This document shows, piece by piece, positions 18,329 through 26,959 of a DNA stretch of 64,000 nucleotides. Each line of letters opens with the position of its first letter. The stretch's first letter is position 1. The stretch spans positions 124,001 to 188,000 of the forward strand of contig NZ_MOAL01000001.1 of assembly GCF_003731765.1 (NCBI RefSeq), given 5' to 3'. The position numbers and the translations under genes were made by a program. The DNA comes from Pseudomonas chlororaphis (lineage in GTDB: Bacteria > Pseudomonadota > Gammaproteobacteria > Pseudomonadales > Pseudomonadaceae). The notes under the pieces are model-generated. The model saw only the letters and a program-made list of their open reading frames with translations, was not told the DNA's origin and ran no database searches.

Positions 18329-19273
18329 ATGAAACGATTGATCAGCAGCTGTGCTCTTGCTCTCAGCGGTAGTGTTTTCTTGAGTTCCGGCGCCATCGCG
18401 GCCGATGCCGCCAGTTGCCAGAACGTGCGCCTGGGCGTGGTCAACTGGACCGACGTGATCGCCACCAGCGCCATGACCCAAGTGTTGCTCGACGGCCTCG
18501 GCTACAAGACCAAACAAACCAGCGCCTCCCAGCAAATCATCTTCGCCGGCATCCGCGACCAGCGCCTGGACATGTTCCTCGGCTACTGGAACCCGCTGAT
18601 GACCCAGACCATCACGCCGTTCGTCGAGGCCAATCAAGTCAAGGTCCTGGCCGAACCGAGCCTCAAGGACGCGCGCGCCACACTGGCAGTGCCCACCTAC
18701 CTGGCCGACAAGGGGCTGAAGACATTTGCCGACATCGCCCGCTTTGAAAAAGAGCTGGGCGGCAAAATCTATGGCATCGAACCCGGCTCGGGGGCCAACA
18801 CCCAGATCAAGGACATGATCGCCAAGAACCAGTTCGGCCTGGGCAAGTTCCAACTGGTGGAATCCAGCGAGGCCGGCATGCTGTCGGCGGTGAGCCGCGC
18901 GGTGAAACGCGACGAAGCCATCGTGTTCTTCGGCTGGGCACCGCACCCGATGAACATCAATCAGAAAATGACCTACCTCACCGGCAGCGAGGGTGCCCTG
19001 GGGCCCAACGAAGGCATGGCCACGGTCTGGACCGTGACCGCGCCAAACTACGCCCAACAGTGCCCGAACGTCAGTCGGCTGTTGAGCAACCTGACCTTCA
19101 GCGCCGAGGACGAGAGCCGGATGATGCAACCGCTGCTCGACCACAAGGACGCCCTGGAATCGGCTCGGCAATGGCTCAAGGACCATCCGCAAGACCAGCA
19201 GCGCTGGCTGGAAGGCGTGACCACCTTCGATGGCAAGCCGGCCGCCGAACACCTGCAACTGACCGCCAAGTAA
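18329..19273 (+). CDS. caiX: Carnitine ABC transporter substrate-binding protein
   Basis: A 314-residue OpuAC/ProX-family periplasmic protein with a signal peptide (about 1-25, ending GAIA-AD). Features of quaternary-amine binders are visible: VRLGVVNWTDV, DMFLGYWNPLM with aromatic cage residues, YGIEPGSGAN and FFGWAPHPMN. CaiX in P. aeruginosa (PA5388) binds carnitine and works with the CbcWV core rather than its own permease; no permease is adjacent here either. It heads the caiX-cdhC-cdhA-cdhB operon. It is similar throughout to CbcX at 25947. Confidence 0.92.
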   Translation: MKRLISSCALALSGSVFLSSGAIAADAASCQNVRLGVVNWTDVIATSAMTQVLLDGLGYKTKQTSASQQIIFAGIRDQRLDMFLGYWNPLMTQTITPFVEANQVKVLAEPSLKDARATLAVPTYLADKGLKTFADIARFEKELGGKIYGIEPGSGANTQIKDMIAKNQFGLGKFQLVESSEAGMLSAVSRAVKRDEAIVFFGWAPHPMNINQKMTYLTGSEGALGPNEGMATVWTVTAPNYAQQCPNVSRLLSNLTFSAEDESRMMQPLLDHKDALESARQWLKDHPQDQQRWLEGVTTFDGKPAAEHLQLTAK

Positions 19274-19359
19274 GCCCAATGCAACCGCGCCTCGCAGCCG
19301 TCCCAGGCTGCGAACGGCGCAGCCATGCCCAAAAATCACGCCTGTAAGGAACCTGCACC

Positions 19360-20247
19360 ATGAACCACGACGTCATCATCACCTGCGCACTCACCGGTGC
19401 TGGCGACACGACCGCCAAGAGCCCCCATGTGCCGGTCACCCCCAAGCAAATCGCCGCGGCCGCTGTGGAAGCGGCCAAGGCCGGTGCCACGGTGGTGCAT
19501 TGCCACGTCCGAGACCCGCAGACCGGCCAATTCAGCCGCGACGTGGCGCTGTACCGCGAAGTGATGGAGCGCATTCGCGAAGCCGACATCGACATCATCG
19601 TCAACCTCACCGCCGGCATGGGCGGCGACCTGGAGATCGGCGCCGGGGAACACCCCATGGAGTTCGGCCCCAACACCGACCTGGTGGGCCCGCTGACCCG
19701 CCTGGCCCACGTCGAGGCGCTGCTGCCGGAAATCTGCACCCTGGACTGCGGCACCCTCAACTTCGGCGACGGCGACACCATTTACGTCTCCACCCCGGCG
19801 CAACTGCGGGCGGGCGCCAAGCGCATCCAGGCGCTGGGGGTGAAGGCTGAGCTGGAGATTTTCGACACCGGGCACCTGTGGTTCGCCAAGCAGATGATCA
19901 AGGAAGGCCTGCTGGATAACCCGCTGTTCCAACTGTGCCTGGGCATTCCATGGGGCGCGCCGGCGGACACCACCACCATGAAAGCCATGGTCGACAACCT
20001 GCCGGCGGACGCGGTCTGGGCCGGGTTCGGCATCGGCCGCATGCAAATGCCCATGGCCGCCCAGGCGGTGCTGCTGGGAGGCAACGTCCGGGTCGGCCTG
20101 GAAGACAACCTGTGGCTGGACAAAGGCGTGCTCGCCACCAACGGCCAATTGGTGGAACGGGCCACGGAAATCCTCAGCCGTCTCGGCGCCCGGGTCCTGA
20201 CACCCGCCGAAGGCCGCAAAAAAATGGGCCTGACCCAACGCGGCTGA
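19360..20247 (+). CDS. cdhC: 3-Dehydrocarnitine cleavage enzyme (BKACE family)
   Basis: A 295-residue beta-keto acid cleavage enzyme (DUF849 family). It uses acetyl-CoA to cleave 3-dehydrocarnitine, giving acetoacetate and betainyl-CoA (known for the family). The zinc-ligand motif VHCHVRD gives H47 and H49; the TIM-barrel features TAGMGGD and [29 protein letters not shown] are intact. AAGGA precedes the start. It lies between caiX and cdhA, matching PA5387. Confidence 0.93.
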   Translation: MNHDVIITCALTGAGDTTAKSPHVPVTPKQIAAAAVEAAKAGATVVHCHVRDPQTGQFSRDVALYREVMERIREADIDIIVNLTAGMGGDLEIGAGEHPMEFGPNTDLVGPLTRLAHVEALLPEICTLDCGTLNFGDGDTIYVSTPAQLRAGAKRIQALGVKAELEIFDTGHLWFAKQMIKEGLLDNPLFQLCLGIPWGAPADTTTMKAMVDNLPADAVWAGFGIGRMQMPMAAQAVLLGGNVRVGLEDNLWLDKGVLATNGQLVERATEILSRLGARVLTPAEGRKKMGLTQRG

Positions 20248-20266
20248 CCCGAATCCACCGTCCCTC

Positions 20267-20338
20267 TGTAGGAGCCCGCTTGCCGTCGAAGGGGCCCGCA
20301 AGGTCGCCAACAGCTTCTCTGGCAAGCCAGCCCCTACG
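20267..20338. repeat. Degenerate REP pair between cdhC and cdhA
   Basis: TGTAGGAGCCCGCTTGCC faces GGCAAGCCAGCCCCTACG in the 113-bp operon gap. Confidence 0.75.
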
Positions 20339-20360
20339 GATTGTTTATCTGGAGTACGCG

Positions 20361-21326
20361 ATGAGCTTTATCACTGACATCAAAACCTTCGCCGCCCTAG
20401 GCAGCGGCGTGATCGGCAGCGGTTGGGTGGCCCGTGCCCTGGCCCACGGCCTGGACGTGGTGGCCTGGGACCCGGCGCCGGGGGCTGAAGCCGCCCTGCG
20501 CAAGCGGGTCGCCAATGCCTGGGGTGCCCTGGAACAACAAGGCCTGGCGCCGGGTGCCGCGCAAGACCGGCTGCGCTTTGTCGCCACCATCGAGGAATGC
20601 GTGAAAGACGCCGACTTCATCCAGGAAAGCGCCCCGGAACGCCTGGAGTTGAAACTGCAACTGCACAGCCAGATCAGCGCAGCGGCCAAGCCCAACGCCC
20701 TGATCGGCTCGAGCACCTCGGGCCTGCTACCCAGCGAATTCTACGAAGGCTCGACTCACCCGGAACGCTGTGTGGTGGGTCACCCGTTCAACCCGGTTTA
20801 CCTGCTGCCGCTGGTGGAGGTGGTCGGTGGCAAACGCACTGCGCCGGAAGCTGTGCAAGCGGCGATCAAGGTTTATGAATCCCTGGGTATGCGCCCATTG
20901 CACGTGCGCAAGGAGGTTCCCGGGTTTATCGCCGACCGTCTCTTGGAAGCGCTGTGGCGCGAGGCCCTGCACTTGGTCAATGACGGCGTGGCCACCACCG
21001 GCGAAATCGACGACGCGATCCGTTTTGGCGCAGGCCTGCGCTGGTCGTTCATGGGCACCTTCCTCACCTATACCTTGGCCGGGGGCGACGCCGGCATGCG
21101 TCACTTCATGGCCCAGTTCGGCCCTGCGCTGCAGCTGCCCTGGACCTACCTGCCAGCGCCGCAGCTGACCGACAAACTGATCGATGACGTGGTCGAAGGC
21201 ACCGCCGAGCAACTGGGCCACCACAGCATCTCGGCCCTGGAGCGCTATCGTGATGATTGCCTGCTGGCGGTGCTGGACGCGGTGAAAGCCACCAAAGCCA
21301 AGCACGGCATGAACTTCCACGACTAA
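20361..21326 (+). CDS. cdhA: L-carnitine dehydrogenase
   Basis: A 321-residue 3-hydroxyacyl-CoA-dehydrogenase-like enzyme oxidising L-carnitine to 3-dehydrocarnitine with NAD. The Rossmann motif [17 protein letters not shown] (about 13-29) and the family blocks [26 protein letters not shown] (catalytic His region) and [20 protein letters not shown] are present. The frame is open back to 19935, but ATG 20361 has GGAG 6 nt upstream and gives the length of characterised CdhA (321). Confidence 0.95.
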   Translation: MSFITDIKTFAALGSGVIGSGWVARALAHGLDVVAWDPAPGAEAALRKRVANAWGALEQQGLAPGAAQDRLRFVATIEECVKDADFIQESAPERLELKLQLHSQISAAAKPNALIGSSTSGLLPSEFYEGSTHPERCVVGHPFNPVYLLPLVEVVGGKRTAPEAVQAAIKVYESLGMRPLHVRKEVPGFIADRLLEALWREALHLVNDGVATTGEIDDAIRFGAGLRWSFMGTFLTYTLAGGDAGMRHFMAQFGPALQLPWTYLPAPQLTDKLIDDVVEGTAEQLGHHSISALERYRDDCLLAVLDAVKATKAKHGMNFHD

Positions 21327-21331
21327 CCCCG

Positions 21332-21416
21332 TGTAGGAGCTGGCTTGCCAGCGACGACGCCCTGAAGCCTTGCAGCGCTCAGGTAGACGCCATCGCCGGC
21401 AAGCCGGCGCCTACAG
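21332..21416. repeat. REP pair between cdhA and cdhB
   Basis: TGTAGGAGCTGGCTTGCCAG faces CGCCGGCAAGCCGGCGCCTA in the 104-bp gap, ending 15 bp before the cdhB start. Confidence 0.85.
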
Positions 21417-21430
21417 ACCAGGAGATCTTT

Positions 21431-21907
21431 ATGCCTGCGCTTACCCCTTACCGCACCCACGTCATCAGCGATTGGGTCGACTACAACGGCCACCTGCGTG
21501 ATGCCTTTTACCTGCTGATTTTCAGCTACGCCACCGACGCCCTGATGGACCAACTGGGCCTGGACAGCGAACACCGCGAAGCCAGCGGCCACTCACTGTT
21601 CACCCTGGAGCTGCACCTCAATTACCTGCACGAAGTGAAGCTCGATACCCACGTCGAAGTGCACACCCAGATCATCGGCCACGACCGCAAACGCCTGCAC
21701 CTGTACCACAGCCTGCATAAGGTCGGTGATCCCCAGGAACTGGCCGGCAACGAGCAGATGCTGCTCCATGTCGACCTCGCCGGCCCGCGCTCGACGCCCT
21801 TCAGCGAGGCGCTGCTCAATCGCCTGCTGGCCATCAGCGCCGAACACGCCAAGCTACCGCGACCGGCCTACATCGGCCGAGTCATGGCCTTGCCGCCGGA
21901 ACGCTGA
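21431..21907 (+). CDS. cdhB: Betainyl-CoA thioesterase (hotdog fold)
   Basis: A 158-residue 4HBT-like thioesterase. The catalytic-loop motif DWVDYNGHLRDAFYLLIF carries the expected Asp at D17. It should hydrolyse betainyl-CoA from the CdhC reaction to glycine betaine and CoA, joining carnitine degradation to the betaine pathway. GGAG lies 7 nt before ATG 21431; an in-frame start at 21257 lies inside cdhA and is rejected. It is the last gene of the operon. Confidence 0.92.
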   Translation: MPALTPYRTHVISDWVDYNGHLRDAFYLLIFSYATDALMDQLGLDSEHREASGHSLFTLELHLNYLHEVKLDTHVEVHTQIIGHDRKRLHLYHSLHKVGDPQELAGNEQMLLHVDLAGPRSTPFSEALLNRLLAISAEHAKLPRPAYIGRVMALPPER

Positions 21908-21926
21908 ATAGGCGCAAACTGCCGGC

Positions 21927-22100
21927 AAAAAAAAGCCCCGATCAAGCCGTGACAAGATCGAGGCAGGGAGTGCTGTTGAGGAGCTGTGCGTGAGGGTGAC
22001 CAAACCGTCCCGGTATCAGCTGAGCCCAGTGTGCACAGTCTGCGACGCCACAAGTTAGCCGAAAACGACCTGTTCATAGGTAAACGGGCCATCGCGACGA
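21927..22100 (-). ncRNA. Candidate minus-strand small RNA with strong terminator
   Basis: Read on the minus strand, GCCTCGATC (21964-21956), a 12-nt loop and GATCGGGGC (21943-21935) form a 9-bp stem with one G-T pair, followed by eight T (21934-21927). No minus-strand gene ends here: gbdR ends at 22520 with its own terminator between. The 160-200 bp upstream contain no credible coding frame. The 5' end is not defined by a clear promoter, so the right boundary is approximate. Confidence 0.45.
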
Positions 22101-22174
22101 TTTGCCCTTGCCGCCACTTGGAACGGCTACCAGAATCGGCTCACGACCACGCTCCCTGAAAAAGGATAAGAGTC

Positions 22175-22438
22175 ATGATGCACGCGGATTTGATTGACCA
22201 GGACGACCTGCTGGGCCAACTCCGGGCCCTGGGTTTCGAGATGCCGGCCGGTGCCAGCGCCGACGAAGCCTGCGAGTGTGCGGTACGGGGTTTGAGCGAT
22301 GCCCGGGCCAAGGCCCTCAAGGGCATGGTGGAACAGATGCTGACCGGTAACGCGACCATTCTGCCGGCAGTGCGCCAAGCCATCGATCGCCAGTTGCTAC
22401 CGGCGCTGGCCGAGTATCAGCAACACAAACGCGCCTGA
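22175..22438 (+). CDS. Conserved hypothetical 87-residue protein
   Basis: A small soluble acidic-helical protein beginning MMHADLIDQDDLLGQLRALGF, with one Cys pair region (ACECAV). No signal peptide or known domain recognised. It begins with two ATGs (22175, 22178) after GGATAAG. It is convergent with gbdR and shares a bidirectional terminator with it. Its position between cdhB and gbdR is where P. aeruginosa has PA5381-PA5384, so it may be a conserved member of the island. Confidence 0.65.
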   Translation: MMHADLIDQDDLLGQLRALGFEMPAGASADEACECAVRGLSDARAKALKGMVEQMLTGNATILPAVRQAIDRQLLPALAEYQQHKRA

Positions 22439-22467
22439 TACGGCCACGCCATCAAGGCCAGAAAAAA

Positions 22468-22499
22468 GGGCTCGGTTTCACGGAAACCGAGCCCTTTTT
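22468..22499. terminator. Bidirectional terminator between the 87-aa gene and gbdR
   Basis: A perfect 12-bp stem GGGCTCGGTTTC/GAAACCGAGCCC with a 3-nt loop, flanked by A6 on the left and T5 on the right, so it can serve both convergent genes. Confidence 0.93.
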
Positions 22500-22519
22500 C
22501 ATTCAGCCAACGCGCGGGG

Positions 22520-23623
22520 TCAGAGCCGTACGCTGGCGAAGGTCGACTCGTTGCGTGCCTGGCTCAAGGCCGACAGCGGGCCGGACAACGGCGCCAGCAC
22601 CAGAGCTTGCGGCAGCGGCATCATCGCTACTTGTTGAGTGGTGTTGGAACCGACGCGCTCGTCACGCGGCGGAATGCCGAAGTACTCGCGGTAGCACTTG
22701 GAGAAGTGCGGCGTAGAAACAAAACCACAGACCGAGGCCACTTCGATGATCGACATCGGCGTCTGCTTGAGCAGTTGCCGGGCGCGGATCAGCCGCAGCT
22801 TCAGGTAATAGCGTGAAGGCGAACAGTGCAGGTACTTCTGGAACAGCCGCTCCAGTTGGCGTCGCGATACCGCCACATAGACCGCCAGCTCGTCGAGGTC
22901 GATCGGCTCCTCCAGGTTGGCTTCCATCAGCGCAACGATTTCCTGCAACTTCGGCTGGTTGGTGCCGAGCATGTGCTTGAGCGGCACGCGCTGGTGGTCC
23001 TGCTCGTTGCGGATGCGTTCGTAGACAAACATTTCCGAGATCGCCGCCGACAGTTCACGGCCATGATCACGGCTGATCAGGTGCAGCATCATGTCCAGCG
23101 GCGCGGTGCCACCGGAACTGGTGAAGCGGTTGCGGTCGAGGGTGAACAGGCGGGTGCTCATGGCCACACGGGGGAAGGCCTCCTGCATCGAGGCCAGGCA
23201 TTCCCAGTGCACGCTGCAATCGAAGCCGTCCAACAGGCCGGCGCAGGCCAGGGCCCAACTGCCGGTACAGACTGCACCCAGGCGGCGCGACTGGCGGGCC
23301 TGGCTTTGCAGCCACGACACGTGTTCACGGGTCACGGTGCGCTGGATGCCGATGCCGCCACAGACGATCACGGTGTCCAGGCTCGGGGCTTTGTGCATCG
23401 CGGCGTCGGGGGTGATTTGCAATCCGTCGCTGGCCCAGACCTGACCGCCATCGACGCTGAGGGTGGTCCAGCGATACAGCTCGCGGCCGGACAGTTGGTT
23501 GGCCATGCGCAGGGGTTCGACTGCGGAAGCCAGGGAAATCAGCGTGAAATTGTCCAGCAGCAAAAAGCCGATGGATTGAGGCGTACGGTTCTGGGGTTGG
23601 GCCCCGGAGTTGAACGACGTCAT
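22520..23623 (-). CDS. gbdR: Glycine betaine/dimethylglycine-responsive AraC-family activator
   Basis: A 367-residue GlxA/AraC-family regulator. The N-terminal DJ-1/PfpI-like domain (about 16-200; IGFLLLDNFTLISLASAVEPLRMAN, GAVCTGSWALACAGLLDG) binds effector, and the C-terminal AraC domain (about 235-330; RRQLERLFQKYL, VASVCGFVSTPHFSKCYREYFG) binds DNA. A 35-residue variable tail follows. GbdR (PA5380) activates gbcAB, dgc, sox, cbc and other genes in P. aeruginosa. GAGGAG precedes ATG 23623. It is the central regulator of the left half of the window. Confidence 0.95.
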   Translation of the reverse strand: MTSFNSGAQPQNRTPQSIGFLLLDNFTLISLASAVEPLRMANQLSGRELYRWTTLSVDGGQVWASDGLQITPDAAMHKAPSLDTVIVCGGIGIQRTVTREHVSWLQSQARQSRRLGAVCTGSWALACAGLLDGFDCSVHWECLASMQEAFPRVAMSTRLFTLDRNRFTSSGGTAPLDMMLHLISRDHGRELSAAISEMFVYERIRNEQDHQRVPLKHMLGTNQPKLQEIVALMEANLEEPIDLDELAVYVAVSRRQLERLFQKYLHCSPSRYYLKLRLIRARQLLKQTPMSIIEVASVCGFVSTPHFSKCYREYFGIPPRDERVGSNTTQQVAMMPLPQALVLAPLSGPLSALSQARNESTFASVRL

Positions 23624-24140
23624 CGCGATATCTCCTCACACAAAGCGGGTGGTGGCCTCAGGCGGAGGCTCTTGTTATTGCCATTGCTCTTGGGAGCCGG
23701 GCTTTGTCATGACAGAGCAATTGCCATGCCTAAAGTTGAATGGGTATTCAATAACTCCTGAAAACGACATCGGGGAGCGTCTATATAAGCCGCGTGCGGA
23801 GTGGGGGTTATAAGCGTCGTCGAGGCCAATCAGCGCCCTGCCCGGCGCGCTGTGAGCAAATAGGTAGCACTTGTGGGAACGGCGTGTCGCGGTGTCCGCG
23901 AGGAGTGTCACCACAAGCACAGGCGACGGGTGGTCGCGTCCATAGAATGGCAGAGCGCGCCACCCGGGACTTATCCAAACGCGACGCGCCAAAAGGTGGC
24001 GCATCGCGGCACGCGTGGGCAATTTGCGCGCAGCCACTCGAGAACAACTGCCCAATGTGGAGCTGGCTTGCCAGCGATAGCGTCCTTAAGGGCAATGCAT
24101 GGCTTGAGGGCCTATCGCCGGTAAGCCGGCTTCCACGGAG
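23624..24140. other. Intergenic region between sdaB and gbdR, no gene seen
   Basis: 517 bp with no credible coding frame. It holds the gbdR leader and promoter on its left side and a degenerate REP pair at 24057-24137 close to the sdaB stop. Both neighbours are on the minus strand. No clear intrinsic terminator was found after sdaB other than the REP pair. Confidence 0.6.
24057..24137. repeat. Degenerate REP pair after sdaB
   Basis: GTGGAGCTGGCTTGCCAGCG faces CGCCGGTAAGCCGGCTTCCA 3 bp from the sdaB stop. Confidence 0.75.
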
Positions 24141-25517
24141 TCAGCATTCCACGGCGCTGACGGCCAGGCCGCCGCGGGAGGTTTCCTTGTATTTGTCGTG
24201 CATGTCGGCGCCGGTGTCGCGCATGGTACGAATCACCCGGTCCAGGGAGATGAAATGCTGGCCATCGCCACGCAAGGCCATCTGCGCCGCGTTGATGGCT
24301 TTCACCGCAGCGATCGCGTTGCGCTCGATGCACGGCACTTGCACCAGGCCACCCACCGGATCACAGGTCAGGCCCAGGTTATGTTCCAGGCCGATTTCCG
24401 CGGCGTTGCACAGTTGTTCCGGGCTCGCCCCGAGGATCTCCGCCAAGCCGGCCGCCGCCATGGCGCAGGCCGAGCCGACTTCACCCTGGCAACCCACCTC
24501 GGCACCGGAGATCGACGCGTTCTTCTTGCACAGGATCCCCACGGCCGCGGCACCGAGGAAATAATCCACGACATTGGCCTCGGTCACGTATTCGCTGAAC
24601 TTCATAAAGTAGTGCAGCACCGCCGGAATGATTCCCGCCGCGCCATTGGTGGGAGCGGTCACCATGCGCCCGCCCGCGGCGTTCTCTTCATTGACCGCCA
24701 GGGCAAACAGGTTGACCCACTCCATGGCACTCAAGGTCGAACCGATGACATTGGGCTTGTTCAGCTCCTGCAGGCTGCGGTGCAACTTGGCGGCACGGCG
24801 GCGCACATTCAGCCCGCCCGGCAGAATGCCTTCGTGCTTCAGGCCTTGCTCGACGCAATCCTGCATGGCCCGCCACAAGGTCATCAGGCCGCTGCGAATC
24901 TCCTCTTCCGAACGCCAGACCTTCTCGTTGGCCAGCATCAATTCGGCCACCCGCAGGTTGTGCGTGCGGCACAGACTGAGCAGCTCCACTGCACTGGAAA
25001 AATCGTAAGGCAACTCGGTGCGATCCAAGTCCACCACGCCGCTGCTGGCCTGGGCCTGGTCGACGACAAAACCGCCGCCCACCGAATAGTAGGTATCGCG
25101 ATACAACTCACCGCCCTCACCTTCGGCCACCAGGGTCATGGCGTTGGGGTGGAACGGCAGATTCTCGTCGATCAGGCGCATGTCCCGGGACCAGATAAAG
25201 GACAGCGGCAAGCGACCATCGAGCATCAGGGTGTTGGTTTCCCGCAGTTGCTGGATGCGCGGGCCGATCTGCGACGGGTCGATTGCATCTGGCCACTCGC
25301 CCATCAGCCCCATGATGACCGCGTTGTCGCTGCCGTGGCCGATGCCGGTGGCCGACAGCGAGCCGAACAGTTGCACTTCGACCCGCCGTACACGTTCCAG
25401 CAGGCCCTGTTCCCGCAACCCCTGAACGAACAACGCGGCGGCCCGCATCGGGCCAACGGTGTGGGAACTGGAGGGGCCGATGCCAATTTTGAACAGGTCG
25501 AAAACGCTGATTGCCAT
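24141..25517 (-). CDS. sdaB: L-serine dehydratase (iron-sulfur type)
   Basis: A 458-residue single-chain L-serine ammonia-lyase giving pyruvate and ammonia. The N-terminal GPSSSHTVGPMRAA motif (14-27) and the C-terminal catalytic cysteines in GCQGEVGSACAMAAAG, LTCDPVGG and PCIERN for an oxygen-sensitive 4Fe-4S centre are intact. Length is typical. GAGGAG precedes the start. It is next to gbdR, matching PA5379, and closes the pathway from betaine-derived glycine via serine to pyruvate. Confidence 0.96.
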   Translation of the reverse strand: MAISVFDLFKIGIGPSSSHTVGPMRAAALFVQGLREQGLLERVRRVEVQLFGSLSATGIGHGSDNAVIMGLMGEWPDAIDPSQIGPRIQQLRETNTLMLDGRLPLSFIWSRDMRLIDENLPFHPNAMTLVAEGEGGELYRDTYYSVGGGFVVDQAQASSGVVDLDRTELPYDFSSAVELLSLCRTHNLRVAELMLANEKVWRSEEEIRSGLMTLWRAMQDCVEQGLKHEGILPGGLNVRRRAAKLHRSLQELNKPNVIGSTLSAMEWVNLFALAVNEENAAGGRMVTAPTNGAAGIIPAVLHYFMKFSEYVTEANVVDYFLGAAAVGILCKKNASISGAEVGCQGEVGSACAMAAAGLAEILGASPEQLCNAAEIGLEHNLGLTCDPVGGLVQVPCIERNAIAAVKAINAAQMALRGDGQHFISLDRVIRTMRDTGADMHDKYKETSRGGLAVSAVEC

Positions 25518-25946
25518 GCCTGCGAAACTCCTCGATGAGCACAGTCCAGGCGCCGAAAACGCCCGGTGACGGAGCTGCTACGCTCAAGCTGCAATCCGTC
25601 GAGAGAACTTCATCATCCGGCTTTTACGCTGAGGTTCGACGTCTCACACCGACCCACTCATGCCCACTAACGTCGCTCGGCGACAAGGGTGGTTTTTGCG
25701 CGGTTTTTGCGGCTCAGATGCCCGTAAAACCACGAAAAAACACTGTAAGCGACCTCATCGACACTGGATGCGACCCTCCCTGTACTGGATACGACGCGCC
25801 CTGTAGGCGTCAGATTTTCACTGGTACATGATCGTCTCGACTCGATTGCAAGGCACTGTGGCAGAGCTGTCGCAGACGCCCCAACCGCCACACTGATAAG
25901 TGCGGTCCCAACGCCGCCAAAAAAGAACACCAAGGAGTCTCCCCCT
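25518..25946. other. sdaB/cbcX divergent regulatory region, no gene seen
   Basis: 429 bp without a credible gene, containing the sdaB promoter, the cbcX promoter and leader, the phased repeats at 25749-25804, and a short inverted repeat GTCGC-TCG-GCGAC at 25672-25684. Confidence 0.6.
25749..25804. promoter_or_regulatory. Three 21-bp phased half-sites upstream of cbcX
   Basis: GCGAC at 25749, GCGAC at 25770 and ACGAC at 25791 are spaced exactly 21 bp. The second and third lie in a nearly perfect 21-bp tandem repeat (ACTGGATrCGACssbCCCTGT, 25763-25783 and 25784-25804). They lie about 145-200 bp before the cbcX start. Probable activator sites, most likely GbdR (inference). Confidence 0.5.
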
Positions 25947-26894
25947 ATGAAAGGTTCCCCGTCGTTGTTGTTGGCCGCCATGCTGAGTCTGCCGCTTCTG
26001 GCGAACGCCGCAGAGCCGGCCCAATGCAGCACCGTAAACTTCTCCGATGTCGGCTGGACCGACATCACCGTCACCACCGCCACCACCAGCGTGGTGCTGG
26101 ACGCCCTGGGCTACAAAACCAAGACCACGATGATTTCCGTGCCGGTGACCTACAAGTCCCTGGCCGATGGCAAGAACATGGACGTGTTCCTCGGCAACTG
26201 GATGCCGACCATGGAAAACGACATCAAGGCCTACCGCGAAGCCGGCACCGTCGAGACCCTGCGCGCCAACCTGGAAAACGCCAAGTACACCCTGGCGGTC
26301 CCCGAGGACCTGTACAACAAAGGCCTCAAGGACTTCGCCGACATCGTCAAATTCAAGAAGGAACTGGACGGCAAGATCTACGGCATCGAGCCGGGCAATG
26401 ACGGTAACCGCCTGATCCAGAGCATGATCGACAAGAACGCCTTCGGCCTCAAAGACGCCGGCTTCAAAGTGGTCGAGTCCAGCGAAGCGGGCATGCTGTC
26501 CCAGGTCGATCGCGCCCAGCGGCGCGCCACCGCGGTGGTGTTCCTGGGCTGGGAACCGCACCCGATGAACACCCGTTTCAAGATGAAGTACCTGACCGGG
26601 GGTGACGACTACTTCGGCCCCAACTTCGGCCAGGCGACCATCTACACCAACACCCGCAAAGGCTACGCCCAGGAGTGCAGCAACGTGGGTCAGTTGCTGA
26701 AGAACCTGTCGTTCACCCTGAACATGGAAAGCACCCTGATGGGCAATGTGCTGGACGACAAGATGAAGCCTGATGCGGCCGCCAAGGCCTGGCTGAAAAA
26801 TAACCCGCAAGTCCTCGACACCTGGCTTGCCGGCGTCACCACCATTGACGGTAAACCTGGCCTGGAAGCCGTGAAAGCCAAACTCGGGTTGTAA
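25947..26894 (+). CDS. cbcX: Choline/betaine ABC transporter substrate-binding protein
   Basis: A 315-residue OpuAC/ProX-family protein with a signal peptide (1-22, ending ANA). Ligand-cage regions VNFSDVGWTDI, DVFLGNWMPTM, YGIEPGNDGN and FLGWEPHPMN are aligned with CaiX. CbcX (PA5378) delivers choline to the CbcWV core. AAGGAG lies about 11 nt before the start. It is the first gene of cbcXWV, with 65 bp to the permease. Confidence 0.93.
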   Translation: MKGSPSLLLAAMLSLPLLANAAEPAQCSTVNFSDVGWTDITVTTATTSVVLDALGYKTKTTMISVPVTYKSLADGKNMDVFLGNWMPTMENDIKAYREAGTVETLRANLENAKYTLAVPEDLYNKGLKDFADIVKFKKELDGKIYGIEPGNDGNRLIQSMIDKNAFGLKDAGFKVVESSEAGMLSQVDRAQRRATAVVFLGWEPHPMNTRFKMKYLTGGDDYFGPNFGQATIYTNTRKGYAQECSNVGQLLKNLSFTLNMESTLMGNVLDDKMKPDAAAKAWLKNNPQVLDTWLAGVTTIDGKPGLEAVKAKLGL

Positions 26895-26959
26895 TCGCTT
26901 ACGCCGGGCGGGTTTGCCCGCCCGGGCTGTTTTTTCCTTGCATGCGGACGTTCGATACC

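Noticed and set aside
17159..19339. A 726-residue fusion regulator extending cdhR upstream
   Set aside because: The N-terminal ~400 residues would be antisense to caiX. The family start and a ribosome-binding site are at 18133.
19935..21326. Longer CdhA starting inside cdhC
   Set aside because: The extra ~140 residues read cdhC in another frame. ATG 20361 with GGAG gives the known length.
21868..22092. Minus-strand protein of 74 residues overlapping the sRNA candidate
   Set aside because: Overlaps the cdhB 3' end, lacks a ribosome-binding site, and its composition (Arg/Ser/Cys-rich) is atypical.
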